From positions 1-64,000 of the forward strand of contig JALHJB010000003.1 of the NCBI GenBank assembly GCA_022839745.1: a stretch of 64,000 nucleotides of DNA, read 5' to 3'. Position 1 is the first letter of the stretch. Every line of letters starts with the position of its first letter. A program made the position numbers and the translations under genes. Source of the stretch: Actinomycetes bacterium. Its GTDB lineage: Bacteria; Actinomycetota; Coriobacteriia; Anaerosomatales; Anaerosomataceae. Of this stretch, positions 16,822 through 25,710 are shown in pieces. Below the pieces are notes generated by a model, which worked only from the letters and a program-made list of their open reading frames with translations, was not told the DNA's origin and ran no database searches.

Positions 16822-17184
16822 TCAGGATACCTGACCCGCATCCAGCGCTTCGGCCTCGTCGAGCTCCATCTCGATCTTGCGCCAGTGATACACGTACAGC
16901 GGCCCGGCGATCACCACCAGCGCGACGTTGCCAACGAGGTTGAGCACGGCCTGACGCTGCTGCTGAGCCTGCTGGAGCTGCTGCTGGTCCTCGAACTCTG
17001 CTTCGGTGAGACCGGATGCGCTCTTCTCCTTCATGTAGGGATCGAAGTACGCGCCCGGGTCGGGGTAGATGAACTCGACCGCGGTGCGCACCGTGCCGGC
17101 AGTGCCCACGATCACCATGATCAGGGTGATCAGGCACACGAGGTACAGGTAGATGTTGCGAACTGACCACCGCGAGTCGTTCAT
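16822..17184 (-). CDS. Small two-helix membrane protein, tandem paralogue A
   Basis: A 120-residue protein with two membrane helices (about 10-30 and 80-98). A conserved loop YPDPGAYFDPYMKEK and a Q-rich segment lie between them, and the C-terminal helix ends VYHWRKIEMELDEAE. The next upstream gene encodes a protein of equal length with the same features (RNIYLYLVCLITLIMVIVG shared almost exactly), so this is a tandem duplicate. I chose the ATG at 17184 since it aligns with the paralogue's start. Function unknown; it may belong to a DUF5671-like group (not verified). Confidence 0.8.
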   Translation of the reverse strand: MNDSRWSVRNIYLYLVCLITLIMVIVGTAGTVRTAVEFIYPDPGAYFDPYMKEKSASGLTEAEFEDQQQLQQAQQQRQAVLNLVGNVALVVIAGPLYVYHWRKIEMELDEAEALDAGQVS

Positions 17185-17196
17185 GCCGGCCACCCC

Positions 17197-17559
17197 TCAC
17201 GCCGCCGCGGGAGCGACGGGCTCAGGGCGCACGTCCTTTTCGCTCTCGATCTTGCGCCAGTGGTAGAGGTAGATCGGTCCGGCGATGAACACGTAGGACA
17301 GGCTGCCCACAAGCGAAAGAACCGCATACCTGAGCGTGGAGTCCTTCTGGACCTGCTGCTGGCGCTCCCATTCCTCGTCCGAGTACATGGGCTTGCCGTC
17401 CTCATCGAGCGGCCGCTCCATGTAGTAGCCCGGATCCGGGTAGACCAGATCCACAACGGCCCTGACAGCGGTTGCGGCACCCACGATCACCATGATGAGC
17501 GTGATCAGGCACACGACGTACAGGTAGATGTTCCGTAGCGACCAGCGACTGCCTGCCAT
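17197..17559 (-). CDS. Small two-helix membrane protein, tandem paralogue B
   Basis: A 120-residue partner of the previous gene, starting MAGSRWSLRNIYLY. It has two hydrophobic helices (about 10-30 and 78-98), the shared YPDPGYYMERPLDEDG loop, and YLYHWRKIESEKD at the end. The two copies are 12 nt apart and should be co-transcribed. They precede the glutaredoxin/FTR-Rieske pair on the minus strand, but a link to redox work is only positional. No enzymatic motif is visible. Confidence 0.8.
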   Translation of the reverse strand: MAGSRWSLRNIYLYVVCLITLIMVIVGAATAVRAVVDLVYPDPGYYMERPLDEDGKPMYSDEEWERQQQVQKDSTLRYAVLSLVGSLSYVFIAGPIYLYHWRKIESEKDVRPEPVAPAAA

Positions 17560-17682
17560 CAGCGCGCTCCATCCGTGCCGTCAACCACCACGGCGATGTC
17601 ATGTCTCTAATGTATTCCCCGCAACGTCATCCACACGCGATACAATCGCCACCATGTCATCACACCACACAACCGTAGCGCT

Positions 17683-18450
17683 ATGCGCCTGATCATCCTC
17701 GCATCCGGCTCGTCCGGCAACGCGGCGCTCATCGAGTCGGACGGCCGGGCGGTACTGCTCGACGCCGGCATCTCGGCGCGCGAGACGATGCGGCGCATCA
17801 CCGCCGCGGGCGTGCTCGACGCGCGCGTAGAGGCGATCCTGCTCACGCACGAGCATGCCGACCACGTGCGTGGCGTGCGCGTGCTCGCCCGCACGCTCGG
17901 CGTACCGGTGATCGGCACGGCGGGAACGCTGCAGGCGCTCACGGCAATGCTCGCCGACGTGCCGGAGATGGCGCGGATCGGCCGCCGCGACCGCATCTCG
18001 CTTGCCGGCATGCGCATCACATCCTTCCCCACCGCGCATGACGCCGCCGAGTCGTGCGGCTACAGCTTCGAGAGCCGCCGGGGTCACCGGATCGTGATCA
18101 CCACCGACACAGGCGTGGTGACCCCCGAGGCGCTTGAGGCGCTCGCTGGCGCGCATGTGATAGGCATCGAGGCCAACCACGACCCCCGCATGCTCGATGC
18201 GGGCCCCTACCCGCCGTTCCTGAAGCGCCGGATCGCGGGCGACAGCGGTCACCTCTCCAACGAGGCTGCGGCGGCGGCGCTGCGCTCGGCCGGTTGGCAG
18301 GGACTCTCGCAAGTGTTCGCGCTGCACATCTCGGAGAAGAACAACACGCCCGAGACCGCGCGCGGCGCGCTGGTGCGCTCGCTCGCGACGCACGGTGCGG
18401 TCGCGCTCGAGACGGTCGCGCGCGGCGAGATCGCGGGCTGCTCGATCTAG
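17683..18450 (+). CDS. MBL-fold metallohydrolase (YycJ/WalJ-like)
   Basis: A 255-residue metallo-beta-lactamase-fold protein. The metal-binding motif is THEHADH at about residues 55-61; further ligands are the Asp in TTDTGVV (about 138-144) and the His in GHLSNEAAAAAL and LHISEKNN. The N-terminus FRL-type opening reads MRLIILASGSSGNAALIE, the usual start of YycJ/WalJ proteins, which have 5'-3' exonuclease or other nucleic-acid phosphodiesterase activity. It stands alone on the plus strand, divergent from the membrane-protein pair and convergent with cobO. Confidence 0.9.
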   Translation: MRLIILASGSSGNAALIESDGRAVLLDAGISARETMRRITAAGVLDARVEAILLTHEHADHVRGVRVLARTLGVPVIGTAGTLQALTAMLADVPEMARIGRRDRISLAGMRITSFPTAHDAAESCGYSFESRRGHRIVITTDTGVVTPEALEALAGAHVIGIEANHDPRMLDAGPYPPFLKRRIAGDSGHLSNEAAAAALRSAGWQGLSQVFALHISEKNNTPETARGALVRSLATHGAVALETVARGEIAGCSI

Positions 18451-18498
18451 GGGCCGAGGTGCGGTGATCTCAGTGTGAACGCTGGATGTGCGCCGGGA

Positions 18499-19032
18499 TC
18501 AGAACTCGATACCCTTGCGCGCGGGCACGCCACGATCGAACGGGTGCTTCACGGGCGTCATCTCGGTCACGAGATCGGCCCGCTCGATGATCGCCCCGGG
18601 CGCTCCCCTGCCGGTGATCACGACCTCCGTCGCGGGCGGACGCGCGTCGAGCACCGCGAGCACGTCGTCGGTTTCCACGAGTTCGTAGCGCATCGCGATG
18701 TTGAGCTCGTCCATGATCACGAGGTCGTACTCCCCGACCGAAAGCACGTCTTTGGCGAGCGCCCACGCGGCGTCGGCGGCGGCGCGGTCGTCGTCGTGGA
18801 TGCCGGAGCCGAGGAGCCCCGTGGAGCGTTCAGCTGGGCGCTCAACGCGCACGCCGAGCTTCTCGAGCATCGCAAGCTCGCCGGAGCGGGCGCCGCCCTT
18901 CACGAACTGGATGAACGCGACACGAAGCCCTGAGCCCGCAGCGCGCACGGCAAGCCCCACCGAGGCGGTCGTCTTGCCTTTGCCGTCGCCGGTGTACACC
19001 TGGATGAGACCGCGCTCGCGCTCCGCCATCAT
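18499..19032 (-). CDS. cobO: Cob(I)alamin adenosyltransferase (CobO/BtuR type)
   Basis: A 177-residue P-loop enzyme that adds the adenosyl group from ATP to cob(I)alamin, making coenzyme B12. The P-loop is YTGDGKGKTTASVG (about residues 10-23), followed by FIQFVKGG and LVIMDELNIAMRYELV, diagnostic of CobO/BtuR. The ATG at 19032 overlaps the stop of the ABC ATPase (ATGA). It completes the riboswitch-controlled btuF-btuC-btuD-cobO operon, so imported corrinoid is converted to the active form at once. Confidence 0.95.
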   Translation of the reverse strand: MMAERERGLIQVYTGDGKGKTTASVGLAVRAAGSGLRVAFIQFVKGGARSGELAMLEKLGVRVERPAERSTGLLGSGIHDDDRAAADAAWALAKDVLSVGEYDLVIMDELNIAMRYELVETDDVLAVLDARPPATEVVITGRGAPGAIIERADLVTEMTPVKHPFDRGVPARKGIEF

Positions 19033-20315
19033 GCCTCCACTCCGCCGCAGCGCCCCAGGGCGCCGGATACGTCTGCTTCCGTGTCTACCCGCACGGCACC
19101 CCGCTCGAGCGCGCGGTCCCAAAGAACGCGCGCCCGGCCGTGTGCGAAATCGCGCTCACCGTCCATCTCGCCAACGAGCACCAGCGGACGGCCCGAGTCG
19201 AGCGCCGCCTGCAGGTTGGGCAGGTTCGCACCGCCGAAGGGTGTCTCGCACACCACCACGCATGCACACTCCGCGTAACCGGCACGCACCTCGGCAGCGA
19301 CAGTCTCGTCCACCTCGCCGAACGCGGGCAGCTCAGCCATGCCGGCGCCCACCGCCGCGGCCACCGCGTGGTCGATGTCGCCGCGGTTGAGCGCGCCCGC
19401 GTACAGCGGATGTCCCGCAAGCGCGAGCCGGCGCATGAGCCCGGCACCGGCGCCCGAGCCGCACACAAGGCCGATGCGCGGACCGCTCACCGCAGGTGCG
19501 AGATCGGCCCCACGCACGATGGGCGTGACGGCCACACTGCCGGTGACAGGGTCGGTACGCACCACCGCGCGCACGCCGAACACATCCGACACCACCTGCG
19601 CGTCGAGCGCGCTCGCGGGCGGGGCCGGCAGCGTGACGCCACCGCCCGCCACGATGCTTATGCGGTCTGCATAACGCGCGGCGAGGCCGAGGTCGTGGAA
19701 CACGCCCACCACGGCGAGCCCGCCGTCGGCGAGCGCACGCACGAGCTCGAGCACCTGGAGCGCATGGTTGAGGTCGAGGTGGCTCGTGGGCTCGTCGAGC
19801 AGGAGCACGTGCGGCTGCTGAGCGAGCGCCTGGGCGAGCGTGAGGCGCTGGAGGTCGCCGCCGGAGAGCTCGTCCACGGGCTCGGCGGCAAGCCGTGCGG
19901 TGTCGGTGCGCTCCATCACCTCGTCTACGATCGCCGCGTCGGCCGGCCCGGGTGCCGCGAGTCTGCCGAGGTGCGCATGACGGCCCATCTCAACGTACGC
20001 GCGCGCCGTGAACGAGAAGGTCGCGAGTTGCGTCTGCGGCACCACGCCCACGATACGAGCGCGCTCACGTTCGGGCATGCGCACGAGCGACGCGCCGCCG
20101 AAGGTGATGTCGCCCGCGCTGACCGTGGCGCCACCGGTGATGGCACGCAACAGCGTGGACTTGCCGGCGCCATTGGGGCCCACGAGCCCGACGAACTCGC
20201 CGGGAGCGACGGCGAAGCTGGCGTCACGCACGATCGTGCGAGCGCCGTATCCGATCGAAGCGCCGACGTACTCGAGGGTACCGGCCGGGACGCTGGAAGG
20301 CACCGACGCGCTCAT
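19029..20315 (-). CDS. btuD: Vitamin B12/corrinoid ABC transporter ATPase with extra C-terminal domain
   Basis: A 428-residue protein. The N-terminal 250 residues are an ABC ATPase: Walker A GPNGAGKST, Q-loop near VVPQTQLATFSF, signature LSGGDLQR, Walker B HVLLLDEPTSHLD and the switch His in VFHDLGL. About 150 further residues (GLVCGSGAGAGLMRRLALAG, then ALNRGDIDHAVA, CVVVCETPFGGANLPNL and RPLVLVGEMDG) form an extra domain seen on cobalamin/iron ABC ATPases of some archaea and anaerobes; its job is unknown. The ATG overlaps the btuC stop (ATGA). A longer open frame upstream runs antisense-like through btuC and is not used. Confidence 0.92.
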   Translation of the reverse strand: MSASVPSSVPAGTLEYVGASIGYGARTIVRDASFAVAPGEFVGLVGPNGAGKSTLLRAITGGATVSAGDITFGGASLVRMPERERARIVGVVPQTQLATFSFTARAYVEMGRHAHLGRLAAPGPADAAIVDEVMERTDTARLAAEPVDELSGGDLQRLTLAQALAQQPHVLLLDEPTSHLDLNHALQVLELVRALADGGLAVVGVFHDLGLAARYADRISIVAGGGVTLPAPPASALDAQVVSDVFGVRAVVRTDPVTGSVAVTPIVRGADLAPAVSGPRIGLVCGSGAGAGLMRRLALAGHPLYAGALNRGDIDHAVAAAVGAGMAELPAFGEVDETVAAEVRAGYAECACVVVCETPFGGANLPNLQAALDSGRPLVLVGEMDGERDFAHGRARVLWDRALERGAVRVDTEADVSGALGRCGGVEA

Positions 20316-21337
20316 CGCGTGCGCTCCTTCCGCAGCAGGATCCACAGGAAGAACGGCCCGCCAGCGAGCGCGGTCACGATTCCCACGGGGATCTCCACGG
20401 GCGCGAGCACTACGCGCGCGAACAGGTCGGCCACCACGAGCACGATCGCTCCCGCGAGCACCGATGCCGGCAGCAGCAGCCGGTGACGGGGGCCGAGCGC
20501 CAGGCGCACCATATGCGGCGTCATCAGGCCGATGAAGCCGATGAGCCCCGAGACCGACACCGCTCCGGCCACCACGAGCGATGCCGAGGCAAGCGCCAGC
20601 GTCTTGAACCGCTCCACCGGCACGCCGAGCTGTCCCGCGCGCTCGTCGCCGAGCAGCATGAGGTCGAGCTCGCGGTGGTACAGCGCGGGCGCGATCGACC
20701 CGATCGCGAACATCACGCCGAGCGACGCCACGTGCTCCCACGAGCGGTTCTGCAGACCGCCCATCATCCAGAAGACAACGCCCGACATCTGCTCGCGGTC
20801 GAGCACAAGCAGGAACGATGTCAGCGCCGAGAGGATGTACGACACCGCCATGCCCGCGAGCAGCAGCGACGTGGGGTCGAGCCTGCCGCGGCGCGACGCC
20901 AGCCGCACCACCAGGAGCATCGTGAGGCCGGCGCCGGCGAACGCGCCCAGCGGCACACCGATCGCGCGCATCATGTAGCTCGTTCCGAGCGCCATCATCG
21001 CCACCGTGGCACCGAGCCCGGCGCCCGAGGACACGCCGAGGATGTACGGGTCGGCGAGCGGGTTGCGGAAGAGCGCCTGGTAGAGCACACCGGCGAGCGC
21101 GAGGGCGGCGCCAACGAGTGCCGCGAGCAGCACCCTCGGCAACCGCAGGTCGAGCACCACCGCGTCGGAGAGCGTGCGCTCCCCGCCGCCGAGCGCATGG
21201 GCGATCGCGCCGACGACCTCCCCCGGCGAGATCGGCACGGCCCCGAACGCCACGCCCGCGATGATCGCGAGCACGAGCGCTGCGGCGAGCCCCGCAAGCA
21301 CGAGGACCGTACGCGATCTGCCGGGAGCGGGCGTCAC
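20312..21337 (-). CDS. btuC: Vitamin B12/corrinoid ABC transporter permease (FecCD family)
   Basis: A 341-residue integral membrane protein of the FecCD/BtuC family with about ten hydrophobic helices. Recognisable segments are LDLRLPRVLLAALVGAALALAG near residues 63-84, RNPLADPYILGVSSGAGLGA (about 92-111), the coupling helix region LGDERAGQLGVPVERF, and GLIGFIGLMTPHMVRLALG. The start is a GTG at 21337, 2 nt after the btuF stop. It overlaps btuD by ATGA. Imports corrinoid together with BtuF and BtuD. Confidence 0.93.
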   Translation of the reverse strand: MTPAPGRSRTVLVLAGLAAALVLAIIAGVAFGAVPISPGEVVGAIAHALGGGERTLSDAVVLDLRLPRVLLAALVGAALALAGVLYQALFRNPLADPYILGVSSGAGLGATVAMMALGTSYMMRAIGVPLGAFAGAGLTMLLVVRLASRRGRLDPTSLLLAGMAVSYILSALTSFLLVLDREQMSGVVFWMMGGLQNRSWEHVASLGVMFAIGSIAPALYHRELDLMLLGDERAGQLGVPVERFKTLALASASLVVAGAVSVSGLIGFIGLMTPHMVRLALGPRHRLLLPASVLAGAIVLVVADLFARVVLAPVEIPVGIVTALAGGPFFLWILLRKERTR

Positions 21338-21339
21338 GG

Positions 21340-22269
21340 CTACTGACCGAACGCTTCGGGGTGGAGCGCCTCGGCGATCTGACGGATGCCCTCGGCCACA
21401 CGCGGACCGGGACGGCTCACCAGGTTGTCGTCGAGCAGGTACACGCGCTCGTTGGCAACAGCCGAGATCTCACCGAAGCCGGGGCGGCCGGTGATGTCGC
21501 TCGGCGTGCTCATGGAACCCATCGTGGCGAGGTAGACGTCGGGGTCGGTCTGCACGAGCTGCTCCACCGAGTACGCGACGTATCCGGCCTCGGTCACGAT
21601 GTTCTCGCCACCCGCGTGCTCGATGAGGTCGTTCAGGAGCGTGCCAGCGCCGGCGGTGAAGAGCGGGTCCTGCGCGATCTCGAGGAAGCAGCGCACGGGG
21701 GCGCCTTCAACGAGTTCGCCGATGTCCTCCACCTGGAGCCGCATCGAGCCCACCGTCTCGGCGGCGGCGTCGGTCTCGCCGATCACGGCGCCGACCATCT
21801 CGATGGCCCCGTACACCTCGTCAAGCGACTGCGGGTCGATCGCCACCACCGATGCGCCGAGGGCCTCGAGCTGCGCGATCGCCTCGGCCTGCACGCCGGT
21901 GGTGAGCAGTACCACGTCTGGATCGAGCGCCGCGATGGCCTCGAGGTTGGGGCCCACGAAGTCGCCGACCTTCTCGATGTCCGCCACCTCGGGCGGATAG
22001 TCGCAGTACGTGGTGACGCCCACGAGCCGGTCAAGCGCACCGAGTTCGGCCACGATCTCAGTGTTGGCGGGAGCAAGGCTCACGATGCGCTCGGGCTTCT
22101 CGGCGATCGTGACCTCCCTGCCGGCGTCGTCGGTGATGGTGACCGGGAAGGCCGCCTCCGGCGCTTCGGCCGCCGGCTTCCCGGCGGGCTCGCCCGCGCA
22201 CCCCGCGAGCGCCCCGAGGGCGAGCGCCGCCGTGAGCAGCAGCGCGATGATCCGAACCTGTCGTGCCAT
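21340..22269 (-). CDS. btuF: Vitamin B12/corrinoid-binding lipoprotein (ABC substrate-binding)
   Basis: A 309-residue periplasmic-binding-type lipoprotein: signal peptide with lipobox LAGC (about Cys24), then a type III solute-binding fold with PERIVSLAPANTEIVAELGAL, VVGDF-type GDFVGPNLEAI and GYVAYSVEQLVQTDPDVYLAT. These match BtuF/FhuD-type cobalamin binders. AGGAGGAACC precedes the ATG at 22269. It is the first gene after the cobalamin riboswitch, which supports B12 or another corrinoid as the ligand. Confidence 0.93.
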   Translation of the reverse strand: MARQVRIIALLLTAALALGALAGCAGEPAGKPAAEAPEAAFPVTITDDAGREVTIAEKPERIVSLAPANTEIVAELGALDRLVGVTTYCDYPPEVADIEKVGDFVGPNLEAIAALDPDVVLLTTGVQAEAIAQLEALGASVVAIDPQSLDEVYGAIEMVGAVIGETDAAAETVGSMRLQVEDIGELVEGAPVRCFLEIAQDPLFTAGAGTLLNDLIEHAGGENIVTEAGYVAYSVEQLVQTDPDVYLATMGSMSTPSDITGRPGFGEISAVANERVYLLDDNLVSRPGPRVAEGIRQIAEALHPEAFGQ

Positions 22270-22331
22270 GGTTCCTCCTAGGCTCTCATGCCTGCACTCC
22301 GGCCGAAGTACTGACGCGCCACGAACAGAAA

Positions 22332-22359
22332 GAGACCCGCGCCAGTATGGCGGGGTCTC
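22332..22359 (-). terminator. Putative riboswitch-controlled terminator in the btuF leader
   Basis: On the minus strand GAGACCC (22353-22359) pairs with GGGTCTC (22332-22338), and an inner helix CGCCA/TGGCG extends the stem with one bulged base and a 3-nt loop. TTTCTGTT follows. It stands between the riboswitch aptamer and btuF, where an expression-platform terminator is expected. Confidence 0.7.
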
Positions 22360-22429
22360 CGTGTTCGAGGTCTCGGTCTCGAAGCGCTGGCTCGAGCGCT
22401 GCGATCATGCCTCGTACCACGAAGGCCGC

Positions 22430-22555
22430 GTCGCACGGTGTAGGCAGGTCTCCTGGCTTAGAGGCTCACGTGCCTCGTCACAGTGGCGGGTCCGCGCCGG
22501 AATCTCACCGGCTTCCCTATTCTCCCGGTTGCCCGGGCACCTACACCGTCTTCGG
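22430..22555 (-). promoter_or_regulatory. Cobalamin riboswitch
   Basis: On the minus strand the leader contains the B12 box AGCCAGGAGACCTGCC (22444-22459), preceded by GCCACTG, the CCGGTGAGATTCCGGCGC hairpin, and GGGAA. The flanks GGTGTAGGTGCC and CCTACACCG can close the outer helix. This is the adenosylcobalamin-type aptamer; when it binds ligand, the downstream terminator would form and shut off btuF-btuC-btuD-cobO. Confidence 0.93.
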
Positions 22556-22667
22556 TTGTCCCGGCCATCATAGACCCGTTGAGGCCGCCGCGGGAAGCGG
22601 CGCCCCTGAACCGCTACAATGGGCAGATGCCGCCCGGGTGGGCGGCACCCCGAGTGTGAGGACACCG

Positions 22668-23867
22668 ATGGACATCTTCCAGAAGGCACTCGACTTCACC
22701 GAGGCACGCACGGCCCGTGAGTCGGGATACTACCCCTACTTCCGCGTGATCGAGTCCGAATCCGACTCGAGCGTCTTCGTGGATGGCCGGGAACTCGTGA
22801 TGCTGGGCTCCAACAACTACCTCGGCCTCACCACCCACCCCCACGTGCGCGAGCGCGCCGCCCAGGCTCTTGCCGAGTACGGCACGTCGTGCACCGGATC
22901 GCGTCTGCTCAACGGCAACCTCGACATCCACGAGGAGCTCGAGGAGCGTCTCGCCCGCTTCGTTGGCAAGGAGCGCGCGCTGGTGTTCTCCACTGGCTTT
23001 GGCGCGAACATCGGCACGATCTCGGCGATCGCCGGACGTCACGACACCGTGGTGATCGACAAGGACGACCACGCGAGCATCTACGACGGCTGCAAGCTCA
23101 GCTACGCCAAGGTGGAGCGGTTCGACCACAACGACATCGAGGCGCTCCGCGCGGCGCTCGAGCGTGCGTCGGCCAACGGCAACGGTCACGGCGGGATCCT
23201 CGTGGTCGTGGACGGCGTGTTCTCGATGGAGGGCGACATCGCTCCGCTGCCTGAGATGCTCCCTGTGCTCGCCGAATATGGTGCGCGGTTGATGGTGGAC
23301 GACGCGCACGCCTCGGGCGTGCTCGGCCCGATGGGCAGCGGCACCGCCGCGCACTTTGGCGTGACGGACCAGGTCGGTCTCATCATGGGCACGTTCTCGA
23401 AGAGCTTTGCCTCGCTCGGCGGATTCATCGCGGGCGACGAGCTCGTGATCGACTACATCAAGCACAACTCGCGCCCGTTCATCTTCTCGGCGGCGATGGC
23501 GCCCCCCAGCGTGGGCGCGTGCCTCGGCGCGCTCGACGTGATGGAAAGCGAGCCGCAGCACCGCGAGCGGCTCTGGGATGTCGTGAACCGGATGCAGGCG
23601 GGCTACCGCGAGCTCGGGTTCGACACCGGCACAAGCGAGACGCCCGTGATACCGATCGTCCTGGGCGACGAGATGCTCATGTTCGAGTTCTGGCGGCGGT
23701 TGCTCGAGGAGGGCGTGTTCGTGAACCCTGTGCGCCCGCCGGCGGTGCCCGCGGGCCGCGCGCTGCTGCGTACGAGCTACATGGCTACGCACACCGACGC
23801 GCAGATGGAGTTCGTGCTCGAGACGTTCGGCAAGGTCGGTCGCGAGCTGGGCGTGCTGCAGGCGTAG
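22668..23867 (+). CDS. Alpha-oxoamine synthase family aminotransferase (glycine C-acetyltransferase / AONS / SPT type)
   Basis: A 399-residue PLP enzyme that condenses an acyl-CoA with an amino acid. The PLP lysine lies in GTFSKSFASLGGF (about residue 245). Other signatures are GSNNYLGLTTHP, YGTSCTGSRLLNGNLDIHEELE and VDDAHASGVLG. Candidates are 2-amino-3-ketobutyrate CoA ligase, 8-amino-7-oxononanoate synthase and serine palmitoyltransferase; no neighbour settles it, though a lipid operon follows. I chose the ATG at 22668; the frame extends upstream through the riboswitch region as a shadow. Confidence 0.92.
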   Translation: MDIFQKALDFTEARTARESGYYPYFRVIESESDSSVFVDGRELVMLGSNNYLGLTTHPHVRERAAQALAEYGTSCTGSRLLNGNLDIHEELEERLARFVGKERALVFSTGFGANIGTISAIAGRHDTVVIDKDDHASIYDGCKLSYAKVERFDHNDIEALRAALERASANGNGHGGILVVVDGVFSMEGDIAPLPEMLPVLAEYGARLMVDDAHASGVLGPMGSGTAAHFGVTDQVGLIMGTFSKSFASLGGFIAGDELVIDYIKHNSRPFIFSAAMAPPSVGACLGALDVMESEPQHRERLWDVVNRMQAGYRELGFDTGTSETPVIPIVLGDEMLMFEFWRRLLEEGVFVNPVRPPAVPAGRALLRTSYMATHTDAQMEFVLETFGKVGRELGVLQA

Positions 23868-23924
23868 CCTGCGCTTGCGCGCTTGCGGGCTCGCGGCGAG
23901 CGGCGTCCGCTCCTGGCGAGACCG

Positions 23925-24623
23925 CTACTCGGCCTCGGGCGCCTCGGCAGCTCCCACGAGCACCGGCTCGCGCGGCGCGGACGGCACCGGGACACGGGCG
24001 GCCTCGCCGCTTTGGCCGCGTCCCCGTCGCGCGATGAGCGTCACCACGACAAGCGCCACGACGGCGATCGTGCCCACCATGCCGAAGAACCCGTTGATGA
24101 ACGCCGGATCGCCGGAGCTGAAGACCGGGCTGTCGGGGTGGAACAGGTTGGGGAGCACGAGCACGAGGTACCACAGCGTGCCGGCGAGCAGCGCGTCGAG
24201 CGCGGCGGGAACCTTGGGGTGGTCGAAGATCAGCTGCAGAGCGAGTGTGATCACCGACGCAGCCAGGATGCCGAAGGTCATGAGCAGCCGCGGCTCGTCC
24301 CACAGGATGCCGCCCCACAGGAGCTTCATCGACACGATGCCGAGCACGGTGTTCACGACCCACAGCGGCAGCGAGAACCAGCGGAACGCCTCGTTCCACC
24401 GCTGAGCGCCTTTGGCGCCGAGGATGAACGCGACGCCGAGGAGGCCAGCGAGCGTGAACGTGCCCATGTTCACCCACGTGGCCGCGCCATGGAACATCAC
24501 GAAGCGCACCATCGTACCGAGCCGCGCGTCGGGCGGGATGCTCAGGATAGCGATCACGCAGCCGACGATGGCGAGCGGGATGAGTGCGAGCAGCGTGGTG
24601 CGAACGGTCCTAGAAAGCGGCAC
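23925..24623 (-). CDS. CcmC/CcsA-like integral membrane protein
   Basis: A 232-residue protein with about six membrane helices. RFVMFHGAATWVNMG followed by a hydrophobic helix, and KLLWGGILWDEPRLLMTFGIL, resemble the H-containing and tryptophan-rich segments of the cytochrome c assembly family (CcmC/CcsA heme handling). The tryptophan motif is only loosely matched (WGGILWDEPR for WGxxWxWD-x-R), so the family is probable rather than certain. No other ccm genes lie nearby, though the window encodes a c-type multiheme cytochrome and a heme-binding cyclase. The last 30 residues are hydrophilic. Confidence 0.6.
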   Translation of the reverse strand: MPLSRTVRTTLLALIPLAIVGCVIAILSIPPDARLGTMVRFVMFHGAATWVNMGTFTLAGLLGVAFILGAKGAQRWNEAFRWFSLPLWVVNTVLGIVSMKLLWGGILWDEPRLLMTFGILAASVITLALQLIFDHPKVPAALDALLAGTLWYLVLVLPNLFHPDSPVFSSGDPAFINGFFGMVGTIAVVALVVVTLIARRGRGQSGEAARVPVPSAPREPVLVGAAEAPEAE

Positions 24624-24785
24624 GGATGCTCCTTTGCGTGGCGACTGCGCGGCGCCGTCCGGTGCGTGCGAGGCGCGCTGCGTGTCCCGTACAATCGCGG
24701 GTCACCGGCATTCTACCAGGCCGCGCCGCCGCGGACAGCCCGCCGCTGGCCGGGCGCAAGCACCGGCCGCACGATTCCCGGGCCG

Positions 24786-25664
24786 CTATGTCACCGGCGC
24801 CGGGCGGCGCGCCTTGCGCCGCAGCCTCGGCACGGCAGCAGCCATGGCCTCCTCGCCCGCGGCGATCGCGAAGGCGGCCTGCCCGTAGTCGAAGCCGGTG
24901 AGGTCGTGGACGTCGGGCGAGACCACCACGCTGGCATGCCGGAGCTCCTGCTTCGCGAGCCGCCCCTCGAACGCCTCCGAGACCGCGCTCAGCACATCCA
25001 TACCGCTGGTACCGCGCTGAACGTTGCCGGTACGCACCCCAGCGGCGAGGTCTTTGAGCTTGACCGTACCCACCTCGCCCACCGGTGGCAGCGGCCCTAC
25101 CGTTCCGGCCCCGCACACCTCCACGCCAATGATGGTCTGACCGCCGAGCTGGCGCGCGAGCTGCACCGGCACCGGCTCGCACACGTAGCCGTCCACCAGC
25201 AGCATGTCGTCCATGCGCACCGGCAGGAGCGCGAGCGGCACTGACACGCTCGCGCGCACGGCCGCGATGAGGTCGCCCTCGGTGAAGTGCACCGGCACGT
25301 TGCGTGTGAGGTCGGTGGCCACGCAGCCAAAGGGCATGCGCAACTCCTCGAACGTGGCCGGGAGGTACCGGCGCAGGAACTCCTGCACCTTCACACCCGA
25401 GAGCACCGCGCCCTTGTTGAGCGCCACCTCGCTCACGCCGGTGACCTCACGCACGTCGAACTCGAGCGCGATCCGCTCCATCTCGTCAACGGGGATACCG
25501 GCCGCGTAGAAGGCGCCGATGAGGGCGCCCATGCTCGTGCCGGCGATCGCGTCGGGGCGGAGCCCCTCGGCGTCGAGCACCTTGAGCACACCGATGTGCG
25601 CCAGGCCTCGGGCAGCCCCGCTACCCAGCGCCAGACCGATCCGCTTCGGACCGAACCATGCCAT
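24786..25664 (-). CDS. Patatin-like phospholipase (RssA/NTE family)
   Basis: A 292-residue lipid acyl hydrolase. The glycine-rich oxyanion loop is GSGAARGLAHIG; the nucleophile Ser is in GTSMG (residues about 42-46), and the catalytic Asp is in LLVDGY near residue 155. This Ser-Asp dyad with a DG motif is diagnostic of patatins. It lies at the end of a three-gene minus-strand run with a CDP-alcohol phosphatidyltransferase and an acyltransferase, which suggests a role in phospholipid turnover. I start it at the ATG at 25664, preceded by GGAAGGG. Confidence 0.9.
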   Translation of the reverse strand: MAWFGPKRIGLALGSGAARGLAHIGVLKVLDAEGLRPDAIAGTSMGALIGAFYAAGIPVDEMERIALEFDVREVTGVSEVALNKGAVLSGVKVQEFLRRYLPATFEELRMPFGCVATDLTRNVPVHFTEGDLIAAVRASVSVPLALLPVRMDDMLLVDGYVCEPVPVQLARQLGGQTIIGVEVCGAGTVGPLPPVGEVGTVKLKDLAAGVRTGNVQRGTSGMDVLSAVSEAFEGRLAKQELRHASVVVSPDVHDLTGFDYGQAAFAIAAGEEAMAAAVPRLRRKARRPAPVT

Positions 25665-25710
25665 CACAGACCACCCTTCCGGACGCTCCGCGCGCACCAG
25701 CAGCGCGCAG

